A DNA stretch of 64,000 nt from NCBI RefSeq assembly GCF_014192575.1, contig NZ_JACHYC010000010.1, forward strand, positions 62,001-126,000, written 5' to 3'. Source of the DNA: Variovorax sp. Sphag1AA. GTDB taxonomy: Bacteria > Pseudomonadota > Gammaproteobacteria > Burkholderiales > Burkholderiaceae_C. Position numbers and translations under genes: made by a program. The notes beneath the pieces were generated by a model. The model saw nothing but the letters and a program-made list of their open reading frames with translations, searched no databases and was not told the DNA's origin. Shown here one piece after another: positions 51,854 through 60,006 of the stretch; positions within the stretch are counted from its first letter, which is position 1, and each line of letters begins with the position of its first letter.

Positions 51854-52693
51854 TTATTCCCCAAACAATTCGGCGATGGCACGAGAAATGGCGTCGAGTG
51901 GCGTTGCGGCGATCTGCTTCGCCGAGGCATCCCAGCCGCTTTGGATGCCGATCGCTGCATAGTCGAAGGTCTGCGTTGCCTGATCCTGCCAGATCCCGAA
52001 CACCGGGCCGCCACTCATGCCGTCAATGTTCGCCAGGCCGGATGATGTCCACCCTGGAAGGTGAATGGAGCCATAGTGCCGCTTGAGCTCATGGCGAAGT
52101 GCAGGAGAGACGCTTTGATCATGAAGCCCGAAGGCGGGTATCACGCACAGATTTTGATGTAGACGATTGGCCTTGATGCTCGTTGTCTCGACTGGAACTC
52201 CAGTCACGTAGAGGTGTGCGCAGGGGGTCCTGGAGAGCCTCCGAAAGTCGACGCCGAGTTCAAGCGGGACGATACCGTTGGCAGCGAGGGCGAGACGATG
52301 AAAGTCAGCGAGGGGAGCGCACGCGAGATCGAGCCCGCTGGGATCTTTGGGGTCGTATATGGTCAACCAGTCGTCCGACCGAGTGTCTATTGGGAGCGTG
52401 CGGTCGTGGGGGCCCCCGGCAAACGCGTCATTTAGATCGCAACCCCGAATGATCGCGCCCTTGTCCACTGCTTCTTTCCAGTTTGCGATGTTGTGACCGG
52501 CGGTCAACAGGAACCAACGCTCGCCGGCGGCAAACACGAATGCGGAATAGCTGGCAGTCAACGGCTCGCCCGTTGGCCATTTGCCGTAGACGATGATGCT
52601 CACGAAGTGACGGCCAAAAAGCTTGGTCAACCCGATGTCATCGTCGGCGTGAAGCAGTTGCATGGAGTGCATGCCGATCATCATCGCGCTCAC
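51854..52693 (-). CDS. Trypsin-like serine protease, no secretion signal
   Basis: 279 residues. Catalytic triad candidates of chymotrypsin-fold proteases: His in FLLTAGHNIANWKEAV, Asp in PKDPSGLDLACAPLADF, and Ser in NIDGMSGGPVFGIWQDQ (GxSGGP). No signal peptide or membrane segment is seen, and no PDZ domain, so it differs from DegP/DegS and looks like the cytoplasmic trypsin-like peptidases found in some accessory or defence loci. Three Met codons close together leave the start open by about ten residues. Confidence 0.8.
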   Translation of the reverse strand: MSAMMIGMHSMQLLHADDDIGLTKLFGRHFVSIIVYGKWPTGEPLTASYSAFVFAAGERWFLLTAGHNIANWKEAVDKGAIIRGCDLNDAFAGGPHDRTLPIDTRSDDWLTIYDPKDPSGLDLACAPLADFHRLALAANGIVPLELGVDFRRLSRTPCAHLYVTGVPVETTSIKANRLHQNLCVIPAFGLHDQSVSPALRHELKRHYGSIHLPGWTSSGLANIDGMSGGPVFGIWQDQATQTFDYAAIGIQSGWDASAKQIAATPLDAISRAIAELFGE

Positions 52694-52796
52694 GTGGCTT
52701 TAAGCCTATCGGGTCCGATCAAGGACTGAACAGCCGGGCCGCCTTTCCCTGCTCGCAGCAAGAGGGTTCATGCTCAACCTGGGGACTGTCCGAACT

Positions 52797-53315
52797 TCAG
52801 CGTGCTTCGCGACAGGGAATACGAAGACCATCGACCAATGCCTGCGCTGCTTCCAAGAGGGCGTCCATGGGCGGCATCTTCGAATAGCCGAGCATCGCTT
52901 CACCGACAGCAGGGTATTCGAACACTTTGCCGGAGTAGTACTCGTCGGCAAGGTGGATCGCTTGACGCTGCGCAGGCGTGAGCGACACCATCGCAGCCAA
53001 GCTTTCTGCAAGCGCCTTGTCAAGCAACGAACTCAGCCGGTGGCCGCCATCTGAAAGGGCAAGCATCGTAGGGCCGCCGATTGAGATGAATGCCCTAAGC
53101 GAAAGCTCAATGGAATGGCAAGTGAGATACGGTCGCACAGGATCGAAGGGCACTTGCGGCGGAGGCAATGATGCCGCAGCTTCAAGGAACGAGGCGGCAT
53201 ACATGTGCAGCCCCAGCGGTCCCATGCGTTCTGTGATTCCAATGATCGAGATGCTCTCGATCATTGCGAATTGCTTTGATCGTGATGGGGTTCGCTTCTT
53301 CGGGACTTGAGCCAT
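52797..53315 (-). CDS. HEPN-like helical protein
   Basis: 172 residues starting MAQVPKKRTPSRSKQF. The core YLTCHSIELSLRAFISIGG followed by GGHRLSSLLDKALAESLAA has the look of the HEPN fold (Ile-Glu-x-x-Leu-x-Ala helix, then His-x-Leu). The ribonuclease motif R-x4-6-H is not clearly present (only RQAIH, R-x3-H), so activity is doubtful. Similarity by eye only; other helical families cannot be excluded. Confidence 0.55.
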   Translation of the reverse strand: MAQVPKKRTPSRSKQFAMIESISIIGITERMGPLGLHMYAASFLEAAASLPPPQVPFDPVRPYLTCHSIELSLRAFISIGGPTMLALSDGGHRLSSLLDKALAESLAAMVSLTPAQRQAIHLADEYYSGKVFEYPAVGEAMLGYSKMPPMDALLEAAQALVDGLRIPCREAR

Positions 53316-53401
53316 AGCTGGGCGATTCTGACCTACGCGGCAGACCAACGTCGGCTCAGCGTGTCACAATCCTGCCGTCCGCAACAGCCGATCAACGCCC
53401 A

Positions 53402-54064
53402 ATGGCAACCGAGGCCGCGCCCACACCGGCGCCAGACGACGCAGATCGCCGCTATTGGCAATGCATGACCGAGTTGAAATACCGGCTTGCCGCCTGTGAC
53501 CGGCTCTACGATCAGACGAGGGGCATCAAACAGGCCAATCCGACTGGCGAGTGGATGTTCGCGTGGGAACAGATCGCCCTACACCTGCGCAAGTGTATGG
53601 AGTTGGTCGTGTTTGGCAGCTTGGTCGCACACCGCGACGCCTACGCCGCGATTCATCCGGACTATGCACAGCATTGGAAGGCCCACAAGATCCTCGACAA
53701 GCTTGCGAAGGCGAACCCGAATTTCTTTCCGACGCCAACGAAAATAACGAACACCGCGCCGGGCGCACATCACCTCACCGAGCCAGATCGTCCCCGACTA
53801 ACTGTGGACGATGTCATCTTCCTTTTCGACCGGGCCAGCGATCTTATCCATGTTTTCCAGCCGTTTCAGAACGACGGGGCGGTCACGGTCGATCTGAAGT
53901 ACACGCCTCACGAATGGACGCAGCGCATTTGGAATCTGCTCGAAGAGCACTATGTGATGTTGCTGGGCGGCAGGCAGATGTTGCTCGTGCAAATGGCAGC
54001 CCCACCCCACGGCAGGGTCAAGGTAATGCGGGCGGAGCCTGATGAATCAGCTTCATCGTTCTGA
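53402..54064 (+). CDS. Hypothetical protein, 220 aa
   Basis: Not recognised. Starts MATEAAPTPAPDDADRRYWQ; a helical core follows (CMTELKYRLAACDRLYDQTR, EQIALHLRKCMELVVFGSLV, HWKAHKILDKLAKANPNFFP) and a second part (DDVIFLFDRASDLIHVFQPF). No signal peptide. It is divergent from the HEPN-like gene with 86 nt between starts, so the two may share a control region. Confidence 0.65.
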   Translation: MATEAAPTPAPDDADRRYWQCMTELKYRLAACDRLYDQTRGIKQANPTGEWMFAWEQIALHLRKCMELVVFGSLVAHRDAYAAIHPDYAQHWKAHKILDKLAKANPNFFPTPTKITNTAPGAHHLTEPDRPRLTVDDVIFLFDRASDLIHVFQPFQNDGAVTVDLKYTPHEWTQRIWNLLEEHYVMLLGGRQMLLVQMAAPPHGRVKVMRAEPDESASSF

Positions 54065-54112
54065 TTGGAGGTCGCAGTTCAGCGCTTGGTGACGGTGTCC
54101 ATGATGGCGGCT

Positions 54113-54150
54113 CCGTTGATGGCGAGGCGGAATTGCCTCGCCGCCAACGG
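54113..54150 (+). repeat. Long imperfect hairpin after the 220-aa gene
   Basis: CCGTTG-at-GGCGAGGC, loop GGAATT, then GCCTCGCC-gc-CAACGG: 14 base pairs interrupted by a 2-nt mismatch. No T tract follows. Possibly a Rho-dependent end, an operator or a folded RNA. Confidence 0.6.
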
Positions 54151-54347
54151 TGGCGGCAACCGGGTCATGGCATGCCCATGGGGTGCGCGAAGCGCCGCGA
54201 GAGCGGTTTAGTCCTCCAGTCTTGAGCAGACCTTGCAAGCGACCTCGCATGCTTCTTCCGCTACTCACGCTAAAGCGGTCGTGAGGCCCTGACGTCTCCA
54301 ACTTCCGCAACCAGTCTGGAGCAGAACACGTCAGCTCTCTGGTCAAT

Positions 54348-54701
54348 TCAGTGCAACGCCTCTCGCACAGTCTGAAGCGCATCAGTCACTGTCCGCATAC
54401 GCCGCACCATCTCTGAATTGACTACCTCCAACAAAGCCCGCAACTCGCTTGGTCGAACGAAGAACTCCTCGAAGTCGTGCCGGTAGATCGGCGTCAAAAA
54501 GTTCTCGACGCAGCTATATGCGCAATGCGCTGCGCGCAGGTTGTTGAACTCGTCTTCGACAGCCATCAAGGCGCTGCCTATCGCCCTGTTCTTGGCTGAT
54601 TTGCGCGGTGTTGCCAGTCGGCGTTTGACCGCCTTGAGCCTTGCGCGCTTGGATTTGGAATCGCTGGATGCACTCGCGGGTGCTTGAACTGATTTGGCCA
54701 T
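54348..54701 (-). CDS. Hypothetical protein, 117 aa
   Basis: Not recognised. The start MAKSVQAPASASSDSKSK is preceded by ggaggcc. A basic, disordered N-terminus (SKRARLKAVKRRLATPRKSA) leads into a helical domain (MAVEDEFNNLRAAHCAYSCV, ELRALLEVVNSEMVRRMRTV). The basic tail could bind nucleic acid. Isolated gene at the right end of the block. Confidence 0.6.
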   Translation of the reverse strand: MAKSVQAPASASSDSKSKRARLKAVKRRLATPRKSAKNRAIGSALMAVEDEFNNLRAAHCAYSCVENFLTPIYRHDFEEFFVRPSELRALLEVVNSEMVRRMRTVTDALQTVREALH

Positions 54702-55084
54702 GTTGGCCTCCCTGAACTTCCGGTTTGCAAAAACCGCCACATCCGCTTCCAAACGGGGGTGGCGGCTCGAACGGGTTGGAAGACCGGGGAAGTTCTTACG
54801 AAAAAACCGGCAGGACTCGCGTCCTCCCGCTCGAACCGCCAAAACTGGAGCACGAGCGAGGAAGCCGCAGGTCCAAAGACAACTGCGGCTTCCGCCGTAA
54901 CAACTTCATAGCGGGCTTCCAAACCCGATCGCGCCCTTTTTCGACGCGACTTGCGCAGTATGCCAGCCCTATTGCTGTACCCGGAGCCTTTCACGCTCCG
55001 GCCACTACGATCACTGAACAGCTCGGTCGACGACAAGCCTCCGCCGATGAACAGACCCTCGGCGCGCGTTGCGTTTTTCACCAT
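54702..55084 (+). other. Gene-free region, right end of the inserted block
   Basis: About 380 nt with no supported gene; a 174-codon minus-strand frame here lacks a ribosome binding site and coding composition. A perfect 11-bp inverted repeat (GGAAGCCGCAG / CTGCGGCTTCC, 54860-54893, 12-nt loop) is the only structure. The phenol promoter elements begin at 55085. Confidence 0.5.
54860..54893 (+). repeat. Perfect 11-bp inverted repeat
   Basis: GGAAGCCGCAG and CTGCGGCTTCC with a 12-nt loop, in the spacer upstream of the minus-strand 117-aa gene. Could be a terminator for unseen transcription or an end of the inserted block. Confidence 0.55.
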
Positions 55085-55124
55085 TTGATCAAGCTGCACC
55101 GCAGCAAATGATCAATCGATGATC
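55085..55124 (+). promoter_or_regulatory. UAS pair for the DmpR-type activator
   Basis: TTGATCAA (55085-55092) and TGATCAATCGATGATC (55109-55124) resemble the XylR/DmpR upstream site TTGATCAATTGATCAA. They sit about 95-135 nt before the expected transcription start, the usual distance. Confidence 0.75.
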
Positions 55125-55171
55125 CGGGACAACCCGCACCTGCAGGCGGGTGTCGGTCCCGACTTCATACA

Positions 55172-55184
55172 AATCAATCACTTA
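55172..55184 (+). promoter_or_regulatory. IHF consensus site
   Basis: AATCAATCACTTA fits WATCARNNNNTTR at every position. It lies between the UAS and the -24 element, where IHF bends DNA in XylR/DmpR-controlled promoters. Confidence 0.7.
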
Positions 55185-55191
55185 GCCGCGC

Positions 55192-55206
55192 TGGCACGGC
55201 CGTTGC
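55192..55206 (+). promoter_or_regulatory. Sigma-54 promoter (-24/-12) of the phenol operon
   Basis: TGGCAC-GGCCG-TTGC matches the sigma-54 consensus TGGCAC-N5-TTGC exactly. Transcription should start near 55218, giving a leader of about 42 nt before dmpK. Confidence 0.9.
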
Positions 55207-55259
55207 CCCTTATTGCACGGGCGGCGCGGTTGCTGCCCGACAAGTGATGGATTGAACAA

Positions 55260-55538
55260 GTGAAGCCTTCCACCCAGCCCCGCGGCCCGCAAGGTGCCGG
55301 CGAAATGACAGGACAGCCCTGCTTCGTGCGTGTCACCGGCACGCAGGACGCGCGCTTCGTCGAATTCGAGTTCGCCATCGGCGATCCGGAGCTGGCGGTG
55401 GAACTCGTCATGCAGTTCGACCAGTTCCGCGAGTTCTGCGCGCGCCACGCAGTCAGCCACCTGACGCCCGAGGAGGGCGCACGGATCGACTACGAGCGCA
55501 TGAAGTGGCGCTACGGCGCGCCGGGCATCGACCACTGA
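55260..55538 (+). CDS. dmpK: Phenol hydroxylase assembly protein DmpK
   Basis: 92 residues from a GTG start; ATG at 55305 (MTGQPCFV) with an aaggtg site is an alternative. DmpK-type sequence: PCFVRVTGTQDARFVEFEFA, FREFCARHAVSHLTPEEGAR and YERMKWRYGAPG. In Pseudomonas CF600 DmpK is not needed for catalysis but helps load iron into the oxygenase. First gene of the operon, directly behind the sigma-54 promoter. Confidence 0.9.
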   Translation: MKPSTQPRGPQGAGEMTGQPCFVRVTGTQDARFVEFEFAIGDPELAVELVMQFDQFREFCARHAVSHLTPEEGARIDYERMKWRYGAPGIDH

Positions 55539-55555
55539 CCCCCAAGGAGACCCTC

Positions 55556-56551
55556 GTGCAAGTCGACATCAAGACCTCCGACATCCGGCCGATCCGGCAG
55601 ACCTTCTCGCACGTGGCGCGACGGCTGGGCGACAAGCCCGCCTCGCGCTACCAGGAGGCTACGCTGGACATGCAGCCCACGGCCAACTTCCACTACCGGC
55701 CGCTGTGGCAGCCCGAGTTCGAGCTCTACGACAAGCGCCGGACCGCCATCGAAATGGCCGACTGGTACAGCTTCAAGGACCCGCGCCACTACTACTACGG
55801 CGTCTACACCATGGCGCGTGCCCGCCAGCAGGAGGGCGCCGACCGGCAGTTCGAGTTCGCGGAGAAGCGCAGCCTTCTTGCACAGGCCGACCCGCAACTG
55901 CGCGAATCGCTGCAGCAGGTGATGGTGCCGCTGCGCCACTACGAGTGGGGCGCCAACATGAACATGAGCTATTGCTGCGGCTATGGCTACGGCACGGCGG
56001 TCACGCAGGCTTTCATCTTCGCTGCGATGGACCGGCTCGGCATTGCGCAGTACATGTCGCGCATCGGCCTGCAGGTGGACGGCAACACGGGCGCTGCTCT
56101 TGAAGCGGGCAAGCAGGCATGGCTGCAGCATCCGGCCTGGCAGGGCGTGCGGCGCGTGATGGAGAAGCTCTTCGTCACCAAGGACTGGTTCGAGGTCTTC
56201 GTTGCGCAGAGCCTGGTGTTCGACGGGCTGATGTACCCGCTGATCCACCGCCGCTATGTGAACGCGCACAGTGCCGCCAGCGGCCACGCGCTCGCGATGC
56301 TGACCGAGTTTCCCAACGAATGGTTCGACGAGACCGCGCGCTGGGTCGACGCGACGGTGAAGACCGCGGTCGACGAATCCCCGGCCAACGCCGCAGAGCT
56401 CTCGCGCTGGTACGTGCAGTGGCGTGACCAGATCGCGCAGGCACTGGAGCCGCTGGCTGCGCTCGCGCTGCACGACACCGGCGCCGGCGTGCTCGAAAGC
56501 CTCGTGACCGAACTCGATGCGCGCGCCGCGCGCCTCGGCATCCAGCAGTGA
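55556..56551 (+). CDS. dmpL: Phenol hydroxylase beta subunit DmpL
   Basis: 331 residues, GTG start after a caaggaga site. It is the non-catalytic ferritin-like subunit of the multicomponent oxygenase: YQEATLDMQPTANFHYRPLW, MADWYSFKDPRHYYYGVYTM and MPLRHYEWGANMNMSYCCGY-type segments are family-typical. It pairs with DmpN in an (LNO)2 complex. Confidence 0.95.
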   Translation: MQVDIKTSDIRPIRQTFSHVARRLGDKPASRYQEATLDMQPTANFHYRPLWQPEFELYDKRRTAIEMADWYSFKDPRHYYYGVYTMARARQQEGADRQFEFAEKRSLLAQADPQLRESLQQVMVPLRHYEWGANMNMSYCCGYGYGTAVTQAFIFAAMDRLGIAQYMSRIGLQVDGNTGAALEAGKQAWLQHPAWQGVRRVMEKLFVTKDWFEVFVAQSLVFDGLMYPLIHRRYVNAHSAASGHALAMLTEFPNEWFDETARWVDATVKTAVDESPANAAELSRWYVQWRDQIAQALEPLAALALHDTGAGVLESLVTELDARAARLGIQQ

Positions 56552-56571
56552 ACCGAAACCAAGGAGACCCC

Positions 56572-56868
56572 ATGACCACCGCCACCGCAGCCGCAAGCCG
56601 CCCGCCCGTGTTCATCGCATTGCAGTCCAGCGAGACCGCGCGCGCCATCGTCGAGGCCATCGTCGAAGACAACCCCGAGGCCACGGTCAATGACTATCCG
56701 GCGATGGTCAAGATCGACGCGCCGGGGCGACTCGTGATCCGGCGCGAATCGGTTGAAGACCGTGTGGGCCGCCCGTGGAGCATGCAGGAGATCCACCTGA
56801 GCCTCATATCCCTCTCTGGAAACATCGACGAGAGCGACGACGAGTTCACATTGCACTGGGGTGCCTGA
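56572..56868 (+). CDS. dmpM: Phenol hydroxylase effector protein DmpM
   Basis: 98 residues starting MTTATAAASRPPVFIALQSS after ccaaggaga. It is the small cofactor-free activator that docks on the oxygenase: ETARAIVEAIVEDNPEATVN, YPAMVKIDAPGRLVIRRESV. Without it turnover is slow in related systems. Confidence 0.95.
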   Translation: MTTATAAASRPPVFIALQSSETARAIVEAIVEDNPEATVNDYPAMVKIDAPGRLVIRRESVEDRVGRPWSMQEIHLSLISLSGNIDESDDEFTLHWGA

Positions 56869-56896
56869 GCCCAGCAACCGAATCGAGGAACAAGCC

Positions 56897-58477
56897 ATGA
56901 CACAAGCAAACAGCACCCCGCGCTCCAAGCCCCGCCTCGGCCTGAAGGAACGCTACGCGATGATGACCCGCGGCCTCGGCTGGGACACCACCTACGAGTC
57001 GATGGACGACGTGTTTCCCTTCGACAAGTTCGAAGGCATCAAGATCCATGACTGGGACAAGTGGGAAGACCCCTTCCGCCTCACCATGGACGCCTACTGG
57101 AAGTTCCAGGGCGAGAAGGAAAAGAAGCTCTACGCGATCATCGACGCCTTCCAGCAGAACAACGGGCAGTTCAACGTCAGCGATCCGCGCTACCTGAACA
57201 CGCTCAAGCTGTTCCTCTCCGGCGTGTCGCCGCTCGAATACGCGGCACATCGCGGCTACGCAATGGCGGGCCGGTCGTTCCGTGGCGTCGGCGCGCGTGT
57301 GGCCTGCCAGATGCAGTCCATCGACGAGCTGCGCCATGCGCAGACGCAGTTCCACACCATCAGCCACTTCAACAAGTTCTTCAACGGCCTGCATGATCCG
57401 CAGCACATGCACGACCGCGTGTGGTACCTCTCGGTACCCAAGAGCTACTTCGAGGATGCGATGAGCGCAGGGCCGTTCGAGTTCGTCACCGCGATCTCGT
57501 TCTCCTTCGAATACGTGCTGACCAACCTGCTGTTCATGCCCTTCATGAGCGGCGCGGCCTACAACGGTGACATGGCGACCGTGACCTTCGGCTTCTCGGC
57601 GCAGAGCGACGAGTCGCGCCACATGACGCTGGGGTTGGAAGTGGTGAAGTTTCTTCTCGAGCAGGACCCGGACAACGTGCCGATCGTGCAGAAGTGGATC
57701 GACAAGTGGTTCTGGCGGGGCTACCGCCTGCTCACGCTGGTCTCGATGATGATGGACTACATGCTGCCCAAGCGCGTGATGAGCTGGTCCGAGGCCTGGG
57801 AGATGTACTTCGAGAAGAACGGTGGCGCACTGTTCCAGGATCTCGCGCGCTACGGCATCCGCATGCCCAAGTACCACGAGGTCGCGACGAAGGAAAAGAG
57901 CCGCCTCTCGCACGAAGCCTGGAGCGTCTTCAACAACTACGGCCACGCGGCCAACTTCAACGTGTGGGTCCCGCGCGCCGAGGAGATGGACTGGCTCTCG
58001 GAGAAGTACCCCGAGACCTTCGATCGCCTCTACCGCCCGCGCTTCGAGTGGCTCGCCGAGCAGGAGAAGGCCGGCAAGCGCTGGTTCAACAACACGCTGC
58101 CGATGCTGTGCCAGACCTGCCAGATCCCGATGTTCTTTACCGAGCCGGACGACCCGACCAAGATCTGCTACCGCGAGAGCACCTACCACGGCATGAAGCA
58201 TCACTTCTGCTCGGACGGCTGCAAGGATGTGTTCGACGGCGAGCCCGAGAAGTACGTGCAGGCGTGGCTGCCGGTGCATCAGATCTACCAGGGCAACTGC
58301 TTCCCGGAAGGCACCGATCCGACAGTGGAGGGCTTCAACCCGCTCGCCGCGGTGCTGGACTACTACCACATCAACAACGGCGCCGACAACGGCGAGTTCA
58401 ACAGCTCGCCCGACAAGGCGAACTGGGAGCGATGGACCGGGCAGGACTTGTCCTCATCGCAGGTGAAAGCCGCCTGA
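56897..58477 (+). CDS. dmpN: Phenol hydroxylase alpha subunit DmpN (di-iron oxygenase)
   Basis: 526 residues. Carboxylate-bridged di-iron ligands: Glu in SPLEYAAHRG, Glu-x-x-His in IDELRHAQTQ, Glu in ISFSFEYVLT and Glu-x-x-His in SDESRHMTLG. A C-terminal zinc-finger-like YHS/TRASH segment has CQTC (residues near 410) and CSDGCKDVF. It hydroxylates phenol to catechol with O2 and electrons from DmpP. Start at MTQANSTPRS after gaggaacaa. Confidence 0.96.
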   Translation: MTQANSTPRSKPRLGLKERYAMMTRGLGWDTTYESMDDVFPFDKFEGIKIHDWDKWEDPFRLTMDAYWKFQGEKEKKLYAIIDAFQQNNGQFNVSDPRYLNTLKLFLSGVSPLEYAAHRGYAMAGRSFRGVGARVACQMQSIDELRHAQTQFHTISHFNKFFNGLHDPQHMHDRVWYLSVPKSYFEDAMSAGPFEFVTAISFSFEYVLTNLLFMPFMSGAAYNGDMATVTFGFSAQSDESRHMTLGLEVVKFLLEQDPDNVPIVQKWIDKWFWRGYRLLTLVSMMMDYMLPKRVMSWSEAWEMYFEKNGGALFQDLARYGIRMPKYHEVATKEKSRLSHEAWSVFNNYGHAANFNVWVPRAEEMDWLSEKYPETFDRLYRPRFEWLAEQEKAGKRWFNNTLPMLCQTCQIPMFFTEPDDPTKICYRESTYHGMKHHFCSDGCKDVFDGEPEKYVQAWLPVHQIYQGNCFPEGTDPTVEGFNPLAAVLDYYHINNGADNGEFNSSPDKANWERWTGQDLSSSQVKAA

Positions 58478-58565
58478 ACCCGTAGCAATCGCGATTCATC
58501 ACCGAGCCTGCAGCGCGCCGCGCGCGCTGCGTTGGCGGAGCTCATCCCGAAACAAGGAGACCGAA

Positions 58566-58928
58566 ATGTCAGTCGTTGCACTCCAACCCGGCTACAGCGG
58601 CACCGTTGCCGACACCGAAGATCGCTTCCACGGCAATCGCCTGCTCTACATCGGCTGGGAAGACCACCTGCTGTTCTGCTCGCCGGTGTGCCTGCCGCTG
58701 CCGCCGTCGATGCCTTTTGGCGCGCTGCTCAGCGATGTACTGCCAGGTGTCTACGGAAGCCATCCCGACTTCGAGAAGATCGATTGGTCGAAGGCGCAGT
58801 GGTTCGATTCCGGCAAGCCCTTCACGCCCGATCCGGCGAAGTCGCTGGCCGACAACGGGCTCGGCCACAAGTCCGTGATCCGCTTCCGCGTGCCCGGCCT
58901 GAAGGGCATCAAGGGCTCGGCGAGCTGA
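58566..58928 (+). CDS. dmpO: Phenol hydroxylase gamma subunit DmpO
   Basis: 120 residues after caaggaga. Family-typical MSVVALQPGYSGTVADTEDR, FHGNRLLYIGWEDHLLFCSP and LPPSMPFGALLSDVLPG. Small third subunit of the oxygenase hexamer, on its outer surface. Confidence 0.94.
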   Translation: MSVVALQPGYSGTVADTEDRFHGNRLLYIGWEDHLLFCSPVCLPLPPSMPFGALLSDVLPGVYGSHPDFEKIDWSKAQWFDSGKPFTPDPAKSLADNGLGHKSVIRFRVPGLKGIKGSAS

Positions 58929-58947
58929 GGCAGCAAGGGAGACGGCC

Positions 58948-60006
58948 ATGAGCTTCCAGATCATGATCGAGCCGATCGGGCAGGGCATCGAGGCGCGTGA
59001 CGGCCAGACGGTGCTCGACGCCTGCCTGCGAGCCGGCGTGTGGCTGCCGCATGCCTGCGGCCACGGCGTCTGCGGCACGTGCAAGGTGCAGGTGCTCGAA
59101 GGCGAGTGCGACCACGGTGATTCGTCCAACTTCGCGTTGATGGACTTCGAACGCGACGAAGGAAAGATCCTCGCCTGCTGCGCGATGGCGCAGGGCGACA
59201 TCGTCATCGAGGCCGAGATCGACGAGGACCCCGATGCGCAGTTCCTGCAGCTCGAGGACTTCGAGGCCGAAGTCGCCGAGGCACGAATGCTCACACCCAC
59301 CATCCGCGGCCTGTGGCTGCGCACGGAGCGGCCAGTGCCTTTCCAGGCGGGCCAGTACGTGATGCTGCACGTGCCGGGCGTGGAGAGCGCGCGCGCCTTC
59401 TCGATCGCCAATGCGCCGCAGGACGACCTGATCGAACTGCACATCCGTCGCGTGCCCAACGGCCGCGCGACCGGTTGGCTGCATGACGAACTCCAGCAAG
59501 GGCAGCGCGTGCGCTTCACGGCACCCAACGGCCGCTTCTTCGTGCGCAAGTCGGCCGCCGTGCCGATGATCTTCGTCGCTGGCGGCTCGGGGCTGTCGAG
59601 CCCGAAATCGATGGTGCTCGACCTGCTGGCCGAAGGCTGCGAGCTGCCGATCACGCTGATCCAGGGTGCGCGCAATCGCGAGGAGCTCTACTTCCACGAA
59701 CTCTTCGAGGCGCTCGCGGACCGGCATCCGAACTTCACCTACCTGCCGGTGCTGTCCGACATCGCGCCGGAGGAAGACTGGCGCGGCGCGCGCGGCTTCG
59801 CTCACGAAGCGCTCAAGGCGCACTTCGCGAACGACTTCCGCGGCCACAAGGCCTACCTGTGCGGACCGCCGCCGATGACCGAGGCCTGCATCGCCACGCT
59901 GATGCAGGGCCGGCTCTTCGAGCGCGACATCTACACGGAGAAGTTCTTCACCGCTGCCGACGCCGCTTCGGCCGCGCCGCGCAGCCCTCTGTTCAAGGCC
60001 CTGTGA
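58948..60006 (+). CDS. dmpP: Phenol hydroxylase reductase DmpP
   Basis: 352 residues. The plant-type 2Fe-2S domain has CGHGVCGTC with a fourth Cys in LACCAMAQGD; the FAD domain has RAFSIANAPQ; the NAD domain has GGSGLSSPKSM and CGPPPMTEA. It passes electrons from NADH to the DmpN di-iron centre. The stop overlaps the ATG of the ferredoxin gene (TGATG), so the two are coupled. Confidence 0.95.
   Translation: MSFQIMIEPIGQGIEARDGQTVLDACLRAGVWLPHACGHGVCGTCKVQVLEGECDHGDSSNFALMDFERDEGKILACCAMAQGDIVIEAEIDEDPDAQFLQLEDFEAEVAEARMLTPTIRGLWLRTERPVPFQAGQYVMLHVPGVESARAFSIANAPQDDLIELHIRRVPNGRATGWLHDELQQGQRVRFTAPNGRFFVRKSAAVPMIFVAGGSGLSSPKSMVLDLLAEGCELPITLIQGARNREELYFHELFEALADRHPNFTYLPVLSDIAPEEDWRGARGFAHEALKAHFANDFRGHKAYLCGPPPMTEACIATLMQGRLFERDIYTEKFFTAADAASAAPRSPLFKAL

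Noticed and set aside
54578..55099. 174-codon minus-strand frame
   Set aside because: Overlaps the 117-residue gene in another frame, shows no motif, and runs into the UAS of the phenol promoter.
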